Shown here: one piece after another, positions 42,414 through 49,582 of the stretch
Layout: each line of letters begins with the position of its first letter
Numbering within the stretch: the first letter of the stretch is position 1
Assembly: GCA_017744415.1 (NCBI GenBank)
Contig: JAGIBJ010000058.1
Coordinates: forward strand, 1 to 51,193
DNA: 51,193 nt
Reading direction: 5' to 3'
Source: Solirubrobacteraceae bacterium
Lineage (GTDB): Bacteria; Actinomycetota; Thermoleophilia; Solirubrobacterales; Solirubrobacteraceae
The notes under the pieces: model-generated
Told to the model about the DNA's origin: nothing
The model's input: only the letters and a program-made list of their open reading frames with translations
Databases searched by the model: none
Position numbers and translations under genes: made by a program

Positions 42414-44864
42414 TTACTTCTTCGGCGCTTTGATCGTCGCGCGCGTGAGGTCGCTGCGGACGGTCTTGCCGTTCTCGACGATGAGCACGCGCGCCAGGGG
42501 CTTCTGGCGGCCGTCCTTCTTGAGGTCCTTGCGGGCCTTGGTCTTGAGGCGCATCGAGATCGTTGAGGAGCGGGTGGCGCCGGCCTTCAGCGAGTAGGAG
42601 GTGCTCGCGATCACGGTCTTGCCAACGGTGAGGGTGACCTTGCCCTTCACGGCGCGGGGCACCTTCGTCTTGCTCGTGACGCGGGCCGTGAGCTTGCCGG
42701 TGCCGCTGACCGTGGGCGAGCTGAGCGCGAGGGCGAGCTTCGGGATGTCGGCGGCCGGGTTGGGCGTGGCGGCCGGCCGCGGCGTGGGGGAGGCGCCGAG
42801 GATCGGTGAGGCGGCCGGCAGCGGGGTCGGCGTGATGGCCGGGCCGGGCGTCGAGGTGGGCGTCGGCACCGGTGTGGGGGTCGGGGTCGGCGCGCCTGGG
42901 TCGTCGAAGAGCAGGCCGCGTGGCGTGAGGGGCGTGATGCCGCCGTCGGTGAGGAGATTGGCCGTCGCCTGCGCGATGCGGGCATCGGAGCTGTCGACGA
43001 TCGGGTCGGCGTACGTGTCCTTGAAGGTGTGGACGAAATGGGGACCGAGGCCCCAGCTCCACAGGATCGTGCCGCTGGAGAACACGAGCGCGCCGCTCGG
43101 CGCGGTGTAGGTGACGGCGTTCGCGATGCCGTCGGCGCCCGGAGGTGGGGCGGCGCCATTGCCCGCGACCGAGTAGCGGCGGCCCGCATCCTGGAGGTAC
43201 TGGGTCTTGTGGGTACTCGGAGCGTCGACGCGGGGATCGGTCGCGCTGAGCCGCTCGAGCTTGGTGCCGGCCTTCACGACGGGCAGCGCCGTGAACGGGA
43301 GCGAGAGGTCGGGCACGCCGTCCCACTCCCAGCCGACGAGCGTCGTACCGATCGTGGTGCCGCCCGCCGGCAGACCGCAGTAGCGCCAGGCGCGGTGGCC
43401 GGCGAACTCGCCGTTGCCGCCGTCGGCGGGCACCGTGAGGCCGCGGTCGTTGCGATCGTCGTAGCCGATGAACTGCACGCCGAGCAGCGATGCCTCCGGC
43501 CGGTTCGGGCCGGCGTAGGTGGCGGGCGTCGCCGACCAGGTGCCGGGGCGCGCCATGCCCGGTGACTTGCCCGGATCCCGCCACGTGGTGGTCGGCGACA
43601 CGGGGTCGTCCCAGCTGGCAACCGTGTCGGCGCCGGTCATCCCGGTGTTCGTGTCGGGGTCGGTGAGGTTGCTCGCGCCGCCCTCGATCGTCTTGTAACA
43701 GACCATCACGCGCGCCTGGGCGGGCGTCGCCGCGGCCGCGCCCGCACGCGTCTCGTACCGCACCCGCCAGTAGGCCTGGTTGGCGCCGAGGTTGTAGATC
43801 GACGTGCCGGCGTCGCGGGCGTTCTCGAGCCCGGTGCGCATGCCCTCGGTCCAGTACTCGCTGTGGCCGAGGATCATCACGGCCTTCGAGTGCGCCGGCA
43901 GGAGCTGGTTGCTCTGGAAGCTCACGGCGACGTCCTCGGTGTACGCGACGTCGTAGCCGTGGCGCTCGAGCCAGAAGATCGCCGGGAACTCCGTGCGCAG
44001 CACCCACGAGTACTCGGCGATGTAGCTCGAGTAGGGCCGATCAAGGCTCACCTTCGCGGCCCGCTCGGTACCCGTCGCCGGGACGATCGAGCCGTTGTTC
44101 TGGATCTGGCTGCCGGCGGTGTAGAGCGAGCGGCCCGTGAATGTGTTGTAGGCCTGCCAGGTGTTGGTGGGCAGGACGACGAGGAGGTCGCGCACGCGGC
44201 TGTCGTCGCGCACGATGAACACGACGTGCGCGTCGCCCGTGCGCACCACCGGATCGGTGCCCGGCGGATACTCGTTCCACGTGCAGTTGAGCTTCGCGAG
44301 GTAGACGCCGCTCACGCCCAGGGCTGAGCCGGGCACCGTGACGACCGTGCGATCGTCGGCGTTGCCCAAGAGGCCGTAGGTGGAGTTGCTCGGATTGGCT
44401 GCCCGCCGGGCACCCGCGTTATCGGGGTTGCCGGAGCCGTCGAGCTTCTGGAACGTCGAGATGCCGCTTGCGCTCGACCACACCTTGCGGCCGCCGTAGC
44501 CGTCGTAGTACCCGAGGCGGTACACGTCCACCTGCACCTTCTCGAGCGGCGCTTGGCCGCTGGGCGGGAGGTAGAGGTTGGGGCCGCTGACGACGAGGTC
44601 GACGCTCTGGCCGATGTTCACCGACGCCTGCCGCGCCCAGCCCGACATCACCGACGTCGGGTTCGTGAGCTGGAACCGTCCGGAGAACGAGTAGGGATCG
44701 GTGCAGTTGTTCTCGTGGACGATCGGGTGCGGATGCGGACACGTGACCGCGGTCGCGCCGTGGGCGGGTGCGACGCGCCCCACCCAGGCCGGCAGCGAGG
44801 CGAACGCTCCCGCATACCCCGCGTTGCGCAGGAAGTGGCGGCGGGTGGACGGATCCTCGAACAT
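42414..44864 (-). CDS. Tat-exported N,N-dimethylformamidase-beta-like protein with Pro/Thr linker, copy 2
   Basis: This 816-aa protein (from ATG 44864; a TTG at 44912 is possible) carries a twin-arginine signal (STRRHFLRNAG) and is a paralogue of the 32.8-35.2 kb gene. Matching blocks include VQVDVYRLGYYDGYGGRK, VLPTNTWQAYNTFTGRS, GYDVAYTEDVAV, ILGHSEYWTEGMRTGL and ILWSWGLGPHFVH. A shorter Pro/Thr linker (about 655-700) leads to a different C-terminal domain, basic and Lys-rich, ending TIKAPKK. The conserved exported catalytic-like domain with swapped tails suggests related substrates and different surface attachment. The 3' end is duplicated inside the neighbouring Rhs island. Confidence 0.86.
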   Translation of the reverse strand: MFEDPSTRRHFLRNAGYAGAFASLPAWVGRVAPAHGATAVTCPHPHPIVHENNCTDPYSFSGRFQLTNPTSVMSGWARQASVNIGQSVDLVVSGPNLYLPPSGQAPLEKVQVDVYRLGYYDGYGGRKVWSSASGISTFQKLDGSGNPDNAGARRAANPSNSTYGLLGNADDRTVVTVPGSALGVSGVYLAKLNCTWNEYPPGTDPVVRTGDAHVVFIVRDDSRVRDLLVVLPTNTWQAYNTFTGRSLYTAGSQIQNNGSIVPATGTERAAKVSLDRPYSSYIAEYSWVLRTEFPAIFWLERHGYDVAYTEDVAVSFQSNQLLPAHSKAVMILGHSEYWTEGMRTGLENARDAGTSIYNLGANQAYWRVRYETRAGAAAATPAQARVMVCYKTIEGGASNLTDPDTNTGMTGADTVASWDDPVSPTTTWRDPGKSPGMARPGTWSATPATYAGPNRPEASLLGVQFIGYDDRNDRGLTVPADGGNGEFAGHRAWRYCGLPAGGTTIGTTLVGWEWDGVPDLSLPFTALPVVKAGTKLERLSATDPRVDAPSTHKTQYLQDAGRRYSVAGNGAAPPPGADGIANAVTYTAPSGALVFSSGTILWSWGLGPHFVHTFKDTYADPIVDSSDARIAQATANLLTDGGITPLTPRGLLFDDPGAPTPTPTPVPTPTSTPGPAITPTPLPAASPILGASPTPRPAATPNPAADIPKLALALSSPTVSGTGKLTARVTSKTKVPRAVKGKVTLTVGKTVIASTSYSLKAGATRSSTISMRLKTKARKDLKKDGRQKPLARVLIVENGKTVRSDLTRATIKAPKK

Positions 44865-44917
44865 CAACGAGCGCAGGTGCTTTCGGCTGGCGACGGTGGG
44901 TCGGCGAACCAAGGCTC

Positions 44918-44923
44918 ACGCTA
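44918..44923 (-). promoter_or_regulatory. -10 box upstream of dimethylformamidase-like copy 2
   Basis: On the minus strand the hexamer reads TAGCGT. It lies 5 nt before an in-frame TTG (44912) and 53 nt before the ATG (44864). Confidence 0.4.
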
Positions 44924-45034
44924 TCGGTCGCACCTTCGGCATCCGCCGGGTGGCGGCCGTCCCGTCGCACCGGCACTCCGTCGCTGGCCGGGTGCCCGAG
45001 CTGGCGGGCGGAATGGGGCGCATTTCGCGGCTGC

Positions 45035-45040
45035 TAGCGT
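45035..45040 (+). promoter_or_regulatory. -10 box of the M20 peptidase gene, leaderless
   Basis: TAGCGT ends 8 nt before the ATG at 45049. Confidence 0.5.
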
Positions 45041-45048
45041 CGGCCGCG

Positions 45049-46383
45049 ATGTCCGCAGCCGATCGCGTTCGCCAGCTGATGCCGGAGCTCCGGCGCGACC
45101 TGGAGGCGCTCGTGCGGATCCCGTCCGTGTCGGCTCCCGGCGTGGTGAGCCACGAGCTCCTCGAGGCGTGCGCGCTCACCGAGTCGCTCTTCCAAAGCGT
45201 CGGCGTCGCCACCAAGCGGCTCGAGCTGCCCGGCACCGCGCCGATCGTGACGGGTGAGATCCCGGCGCCGCCCGGCGCACCGACCGTGCTCCTCTACTCG
45301 CACTACGACGTCGTCGGCCCCGGCGACCTCTCGCTCTGGGACTCGCCGCCGTTCGAGCCGACCGAGCGCGACGGGGCGATCTTCGGCCGCGGCACCGGCG
45401 ACACGAAGAGCAACATCCTCATGCACGTGGGCGCGCTGCGGGCGTGGGACGGCAAGCCGCCCGTCGGCGTGAAGATCCTCATCGAGGGCCACGAGGAGAG
45501 CGGCTCCGGCGGCCTGCTCGCCTACCCGGCCTCCGATCCGCAGCTGTTCAAGGCCGACGCGCTCGTGATCGCCGACTCCGGCTCGCTCGCTCCCGGCCTG
45601 CCGACGATCACCACCGCCCTGCGCGGCGTCGCCCAGCTCACCGTCGAGCTGCGCACGCTCGAAAGCGGCCAGCACTCCGGCCTCTACGGTGGTGCCGCCC
45701 CCGACGCCCTGCTCGCGCTCATCCGCGCGCTCGGCACGCTGCATGACGAGCAGGGCGACGTGGCCGTGGCCGGCCTGCGCCGCGAGCCGTGGCCCGGCGA
45801 GGGCATGCCCGAGGACACCTTCCGCGAGCTCGGCACGATCCGCGATGGTCTGCCGCTCATCGGCACGGGTGATCTCGGCTCGCGGATCTGGAGCGGTCCG
45901 GCGATCACCGTGATCGGCCTCGATGCGCCCTCGGTCGACGGCGCGCTCAACGCCGTCTCGCCCTACGCCCGCGCGATGCTCAACGTGCGCGTGCACCCCG
46001 ACCAGGATGCGACCGAGGCGCAGCAGCTCGTCGCCGCCCACCTCGAAGCGGTCAAGCCGTACGGCCTCGAGCTCACGGTCACGGGCGCGGCGGCCGGCAA
46101 CGGCTACTCGGCGCCCACCGGCGGCCCGGCCTACCTCGCCGCCGTCGACGCCTGGAGCGCCGCCTACGGCCGCGACACGATCGTCGCCGGCAGCGGCGGA
46201 GCGATCCCTGTCGTCTCGGCCCTCGCTCGGGCCGGTGGGGGTGAGGTGCTCGTCGTCGGCACCTGCGACGGCTTCGCCAACATCCACGGCCCGAACGAGC
46301 GCGTGCTCCTCGACGAGTTCGAGCGCGCGACGATCGCCGAGGCCGACTGGTTCGGCCGGTACGCCGAGCGCTTCGGTAGCTAG
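45049..46383 (+). CDS. M20-family metallopeptidase (dipeptidase-like)
   Basis: This 444-aa cytosolic zinc peptidase hydrolyses dipeptides or acyl-amino acids. Metal ligands and catalytic residues are visible: His85 in YSHYDVVGP, bridging Asp118 in GRGTGDTKSN, catalytic Glu149 with metal Glu150 in GHEESGSGG, Asp176 in IADSGS and His413 in NIHGPNE. The dimerisation domain lies between about 190 and 310. ATG 45049 matches the family N-terminus and follows a -10 box directly; a longer frame upstream is antisense to the neighbouring gene. The second-metal motif reads GTGD rather than the common GxxDDKG. Substrate unknown. Confidence 0.92.
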   Translation: MSAADRVRQLMPELRRDLEALVRIPSVSAPGVVSHELLEACALTESLFQSVGVATKRLELPGTAPIVTGEIPAPPGAPTVLLYSHYDVVGPGDLSLWDSPPFEPTERDGAIFGRGTGDTKSNILMHVGALRAWDGKPPVGVKILIEGHEESGSGGLLAYPASDPQLFKADALVIADSGSLAPGLPTITTALRGVAQLTVELRTLESGQHSGLYGGAAPDALLALIRALGTLHDEQGDVAVAGLRREPWPGEGMPEDTFRELGTIRDGLPLIGTGDLGSRIWSGPAITVIGLDAPSVDGALNAVSPYARAMLNVRVHPDQDATEAQQLVAAHLEAVKPYGLELTVTGAAAGNGYSAPTGGPAYLAAVDAWSAAYGRDTIVAGSGGAIPVVSALARAGGGEVLVVGTCDGFANIHGPNERVLLDEFERATIAEADWFGRYAERFGS

Positions 46384-46442
46384 AGGCGTGCGCCGCCTCG
46401 GCCGCTCATCCTCGCGGCGGCCTCGCGCGTAGGCGAAGACCC

Positions 46443-47444
46443 ATGCCGACCCTCGTCATCTCCGATCTCCACCTGGGGTCGCGCGCCGGCCGCGACGTGC
46501 TCCGGCGGCCCGCAGCGATCGACCGGCTCTGCGACGCGATCGCGGGCGCCGACCGGCTCGTGCTCCTTGGCGACACCGTCGAGATGCTCGAAGGGCGGCC
46601 ACAGGGGGCGCTTGCCGATGCCGAGCCGGTGCTCCGGGCGATGGGGGCGGCGCTCGGCCCGGGCCGAAGCGTGGTGCTCGTGCCGGGCAACCATGATCAC
46701 GCGCTGGTGCGGCCGTGGTTGCGCCGGCATGCGGCGGCCGGGCGCCGGCTCGGGCCGTCGCACCGCATCGGCATCTCCTCGAGCCCCGGGCTCCGCGCGA
46801 TCGCGAGCTGGCTCAAGCCCGCCCGCCTCGAGGTGCGCTACCCCGGCGTCGATCTCGGGGACGGCATCTGGGCCCATCACGGCCACTACCTCGACCGGCA
46901 CCTCGTGCGTCGACCCGAGGCGACCGGCCGGGCGACCGCGGACGACTACGAGCGTTCGATCGGCGCCGCCGCTGCCCGGCTCACGGGCGACATGGCGGCG
47001 GCGATGCCTCGACCGATCGGCGATGCCTTCGGGCGCGCGGCGCAGCTGGCGATGCGCGCTGCGGCGGTGAGCCGGCCGGTGATCGCGACCCTGCCCGGCG
47101 CCGGGTTGCTCGCACCGCTCAGCGCCGGCGCGCTCGGCTACCAGTTCCGCCGCAGTGGCCTGCCGGCGATGGCGGCCGTCACCGACCATCTCGGCGTCGA
47201 CGCCGCGGACGTCGTGTTCGGGCACGTGCACCGCGCCGGTCCGCGAGACGGTGACGACGCCGACGAGTGGGAGCGCGGCGGCCGGCGGCTCTGGAACTCG
47301 GGCTGCTGGGTCTACGAGCCGTTGCTGCTCGCCGGCACGTCGCCACCGCACCCGTACTGGCCGGGCGGCGCGCTCTGGATCGACGGCGGTGAGATCCGCT
47401 CCGTCGGGCTGCTCGACAATGTCGCCCCTGAGCTGCTCGACTAG
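46443..47444 (+). CDS. Calcineurin-like metallophosphoesterase
   Basis: This 333-aa protein carries the full metallophosphoesterase motif set: SDLHLG (I), LLGDTVEML (II), PGNHDHAL (III), AHHGHYLD (IV) and FGHVHRAG (V). It binds two metal ions and hydrolyses a phosphoester such as a nucleotide, lipid or phosphoprotein. An insert of about 110 residues between motifs IV and V, rich in Ala and Arg, is longer than in LpxH-like enzymes and may contact membrane or substrate. It follows the peptidase by 59 nt and is likely co-transcribed. Substrate not determined. Confidence 0.9.
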   Translation: MPTLVISDLHLGSRAGRDVLRRPAAIDRLCDAIAGADRLVLLGDTVEMLEGRPQGALADAEPVLRAMGAALGPGRSVVLVPGNHDHALVRPWLRRHAAAGRRLGPSHRIGISSSPGLRAIASWLKPARLEVRYPGVDLGDGIWAHHGHYLDRHLVRRPEATGRATADDYERSIGAAAARLTGDMAAAMPRPIGDAFGRAAQLAMRAAAVSRPVIATLPGAGLLAPLSAGALGYQFRRSGLPAMAAVTDHLGVDAADVVFGHVHRAGPRDGDDADEWERGGRRLWNSGCWVYEPLLLAGTSPPHPYWPGGALWIDGGEIRSVGLLDNVAPELLD

Positions 47445-47480
47445 CTCGGCCCGGGCGCCCGGGTCTTGCCCATCAAAGGC

Positions 47481-47514
47481 GAGAGGGCGCGGCTCCCCCG
47501 AGCCACGCCCCCTC
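47481..47514. terminator. Hairpin between convergent phosphoesterase and glycoside-hydrolase-like genes
   Basis: GAGGGCGCGGCTC pairs with GAGCCACGCCCCCTC around a short C loop, with two bulges. It lies 37-70 nt past the phosphoesterase stop. Confidence 0.45.
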
Positions 47515-47612
47515 TGTGCACTGGGCTCCCCATCCTCCGCATTCGATGGGTGAGCCGTCCTCCAGCGCAGTGCTGGTCGACCTTGCGGTCGGCCCAGGTC
47601 TCGGGGTGGCCG

Positions 47613-49220
47613 CTACTTGCGGGCCGCCTTCGCAGCGAGGGCCTCGCGGTGCGCCTGGCGGGCAGCCTTGGCCTGGCGGGCGGTGCGCTTGCGCGCCGCG
47701 GCCTTTGCCTTCTTGATGGCGGCCTTCTTGGCGCGAGCGGTCTTCGTGGCGGTGACGGGGATGCAGACGACGCTGCTGCCCTTGGCCGGCACGAGCTGGC
47801 GCTTCTTGGCGTCCCACTTGATCGTCGGGTAAGTGATGCGCACCTTCACGCACTTGCTCGAGCTGCTGGAGCCGGAGGTGCCGGTGGTCGAGCCGGAGCC
47901 CGTGGTGCCGTTCGAGCCGGTGGAGCCTGAGGTGCTGCCGGTGGAGCCCTTCGTACCGGAGCCGGTGGTCGAGCCGCTCGTCGAGCCGGTGCTGCCCGTG
48001 GCGGGCGGGGTGACCGAGCCGGCCGGGGCCGACGTGGTGCCGCCGCCGCTGAGGACGACGCCCTTGCCGCCGGCGACGGTAACGCTGCTGACGGTCTTGC
48101 CGTCGACGGTCTGCATCGCCTTCGGGAGCTGCACGGTGCGGGTCGGAGCGCCGGGCTCGTTCACGATCGCCATGCCGTTCTGGAAGTCGCGGCGCTGCAC
48201 GCCCTGCCAGTCGTAGCGCTCGCCGAGGGCGGTGCCGAGGTCGGTGTCCCAGCCCTTCCACCAGTTGTCGGGCGTCATGTCGATCTGACCGACGCCGTCC
48301 TTGCCCGAGTTGATCAGGAGGTAGTTGGCGAGCGAGTACTCCATGCCGGCCGGCGTGGCGTCGAAGGCGTCGACGATGACGCCCTTGCCCTTGGCGTGGA
48401 CGCGATCGATGAAGCTCTGGATGGCCTTGAGGCTCCACTCGCCGGTGCCGCCGGTGAGGCCGCCGTCGTTGAAGCCGCGCTCGATGTTGATGTAGTCGGC
48501 GGAGGCGATCTGGCGGGCGACGTACGGGTCGGCGTCGCGGCCGACGCCCTGGCCGGCGTACCAGATGCTGTTGTGCAGGATCTCCTTGGAGGCCGGCACG
48601 GTCGCGCGGATCTGCTCGGTGAACTCGGCCATCGAGCGGCGCCAGTCGGTGGCGTTCATCGTGCGGCCGAGCGAGGCGCTGTACGGGGCGACGGCGTTGC
48701 CGTTGTTGTCGCCGACGCGGAGCTCGAGGTTCACGTCGTCGACCCAGGCGCCGCGGTAGCCCTTGTTGAGGGTCTTCGTGAGCTGCGAGATCCAGTAGGC
48801 GCGGTAGTCCGGGTTGGTGATGTCGGCGGCGTACTGCGGGCACGTGCCGTTGCTGCAGCCCCACGGGATGTAGAGCTTGCGGCCCTGCGAGTCCTTGAGG
48901 ATCCACTCGGGGTGCTGATTGGCGAGCTCGGTGCCGGTGTAGATGGCGTAGATGTCGCTGTACACCCAGCCGTTGCCGTAGAAGCTCGTGCGTGCGTCGA
49001 AGAACGGCGCGAACACCTCGGTGCGCCAGAGCTTCTTGTTGAGCCAGCTGATGCGGTCGGCCGACGGGTTCGTGACGTAGGAGTCGAACGAAGGCGTCAT
49101 GCGCTTCACGAAGCGCACCGCACCTGCGGTACCGGAGGCATCGACGGCTGCGCTGGCCGGAGCGGCGAGCACACAGAGCGCGACGAGCGCAACCAGAGAC
49201 GCGATGAGGCGTCGAACCAC
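47613..49220 (-). CDS. Secreted glycoside-hydrolase-like protein (putative GH family 15-type TIM barrel) with basic tail
   Basis: This 535-aa exported protein starts at GTG 49220, 6 nt after AAAGGA, with a signal peptide ending PASAAVDA. Residues about 35-330 resemble the putative glycosyl hydrolase family 15 of Pfam: WVYSDIYAIYTGTELAN, RGAWVDDVNLELRVGDN with the acidic pair, EILHNSIWYAGQGVGRDAD, and ADYINIERGFNDGG. A Ser/Gly/Thr linker of about 50 residues follows, then a two-Cys segment and a tail of about 45 residues made mostly of Lys, Ala and Arg. The tail could bind acidic wall polymer or extracellular DNA. The leader carries a c-di-GMP riboswitch, so expression depends on the second messenger. 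Catalytic activity is inferred. Confidence 0.82.
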   Translation of the reverse strand: MVRRLIASLVALVALCVLAAPASAAVDASGTAGAVRFVKRMTPSFDSYVTNPSADRISWLNKKLWRTEVFAPFFDARTSFYGNGWVYSDIYAIYTGTELANQHPEWILKDSQGRKLYIPWGCSNGTCPQYAADITNPDYRAYWISQLTKTLNKGYRGAWVDDVNLELRVGDNNGNAVAPYSASLGRTMNATDWRRSMAEFTEQIRATVPASKEILHNSIWYAGQGVGRDADPYVARQIASADYINIERGFNDGGLTGGTGEWSLKAIQSFIDRVHAKGKGVIVDAFDATPAGMEYSLANYLLINSGKDGVGQIDMTPDNWWKGWDTDLGTALGERYDWQGVQRRDFQNGMAIVNEPGAPTRTVQLPKAMQTVDGKTVSSVTVAGGKGVVLSGGGTTSAPAGSVTPPATGSTGSTSGSTTGSGTKGSTGSTSGSTGSNGTTGSGSTTGTSGSSSSSKCVKVRITYPTIKWDAKKRQLVPAKGSSVVCIPVTATKTARAKKAAIKKAKAAARKRTARQAKAARQAHREALAAKAARK

Positions 49221-49226
49221 AGTGAA

Positions 49227-49232
49227 TCCTTT
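49227..49232 (-). promoter_or_regulatory. Shine-Dalgarno adjoining the riboswitch
   Basis: AAAGGA on the minus strand, 6 nt before GTG 49220 and touching the last base of the aptamer. Folding of the aptamer's closing helix could directly affect ribosome access. Confidence 0.7.
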
Positions 49233-49306
49233 CGGCGGCTGGGCTGCCTCCATCCTTGAAGGCCCCTTGCTTTGCGTCCCCGCCTCGCGACGGGTTTGCC
49301 TTTGTC
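49233..49306 (-). promoter_or_regulatory. Cyclic-di-GMP class I riboswitch (GEMM-I)
   Basis: The minus strand reads the GEMM-I core in order: GGCAAACC, a stem capped by a GCGA (GNRA) tetraloop, GGGACGCAAAGC, GGGGCCT, then GGATGGAGGCAGCCC as the tetraloop-receptor/second half, and a closing GCCGCC. These are the conserved elements of the class that binds c-di-GMP. The closing helix P1 is short as I draw it. The aptamer ends one base before the Shine-Dalgarno of the glycoside-hydrolase-like gene, suggesting translational control. Two HD-GYP phosphodiesterase genes lie 18 kb away. Confidence 0.87.
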
Positions 49307-49536
49307 GAGGTCGCTCGGTTCCGCTTGATCCGGTGCCGCGCTGCTCGCTTGCTTGGCCCTGTCATCGGTCGGGGTGCGCTGGACCTACTGTGCTCATACC
49401 GACGTTTTGGACCGTTGTCCGAGTTTTGGGTGCTTGGCTGGCGCAACCAGTACGGCGGGGTCCCCGATTCATGGGGTGCGCATGGACACTCGCGTGCGCG
49501 CGGGCGCAATCGTCCACCCCCGCGCGGGCAGTGATT
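49307..49536. other. Divergent promoter region, lower GC
   Basis: No gene is seen. It must hold the promoter of the riboswitch transcript (minus) and of the chain-length gene (plus). A GGGGTCCCC element near 49469 is similar to the repeats at 15.6 and 37.8 kb, but this may be chance. Confidence 0.4.
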
Positions 49537-49542
49537 TACGAT
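49537..49542 (+). promoter_or_regulatory. -10 box of the Wzz/BY-kinase-like gene
   Basis: TACGAT, with the ATG at 49541 lying inside it. Transcription would start near 49549, which excludes that ATG and supports the GTG at 49583. Confidence 0.55.
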
Positions 49543-49582
49543 GAGCGCGCTTTGCTCTCCGCCTCCCAGCAAGGGATCTCGC

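Noticed and set aside
44865..44912. TTG start at 44912 for dimethylformamidase-like copy 2
   Set aside because: It would put 16 poorly conserved residues before the twin-arginine signal; ATG 44864 gives a normal Tat signal. The -10 box 5 nt upstream keeps it possible.
47473..49572. 699-codon minus-strand frame overlapping the glycoside-hydrolase-like gene
   Set aside because: Different frame from the real gene; Arg/His/Gln-rich with no signal peptide or motif.
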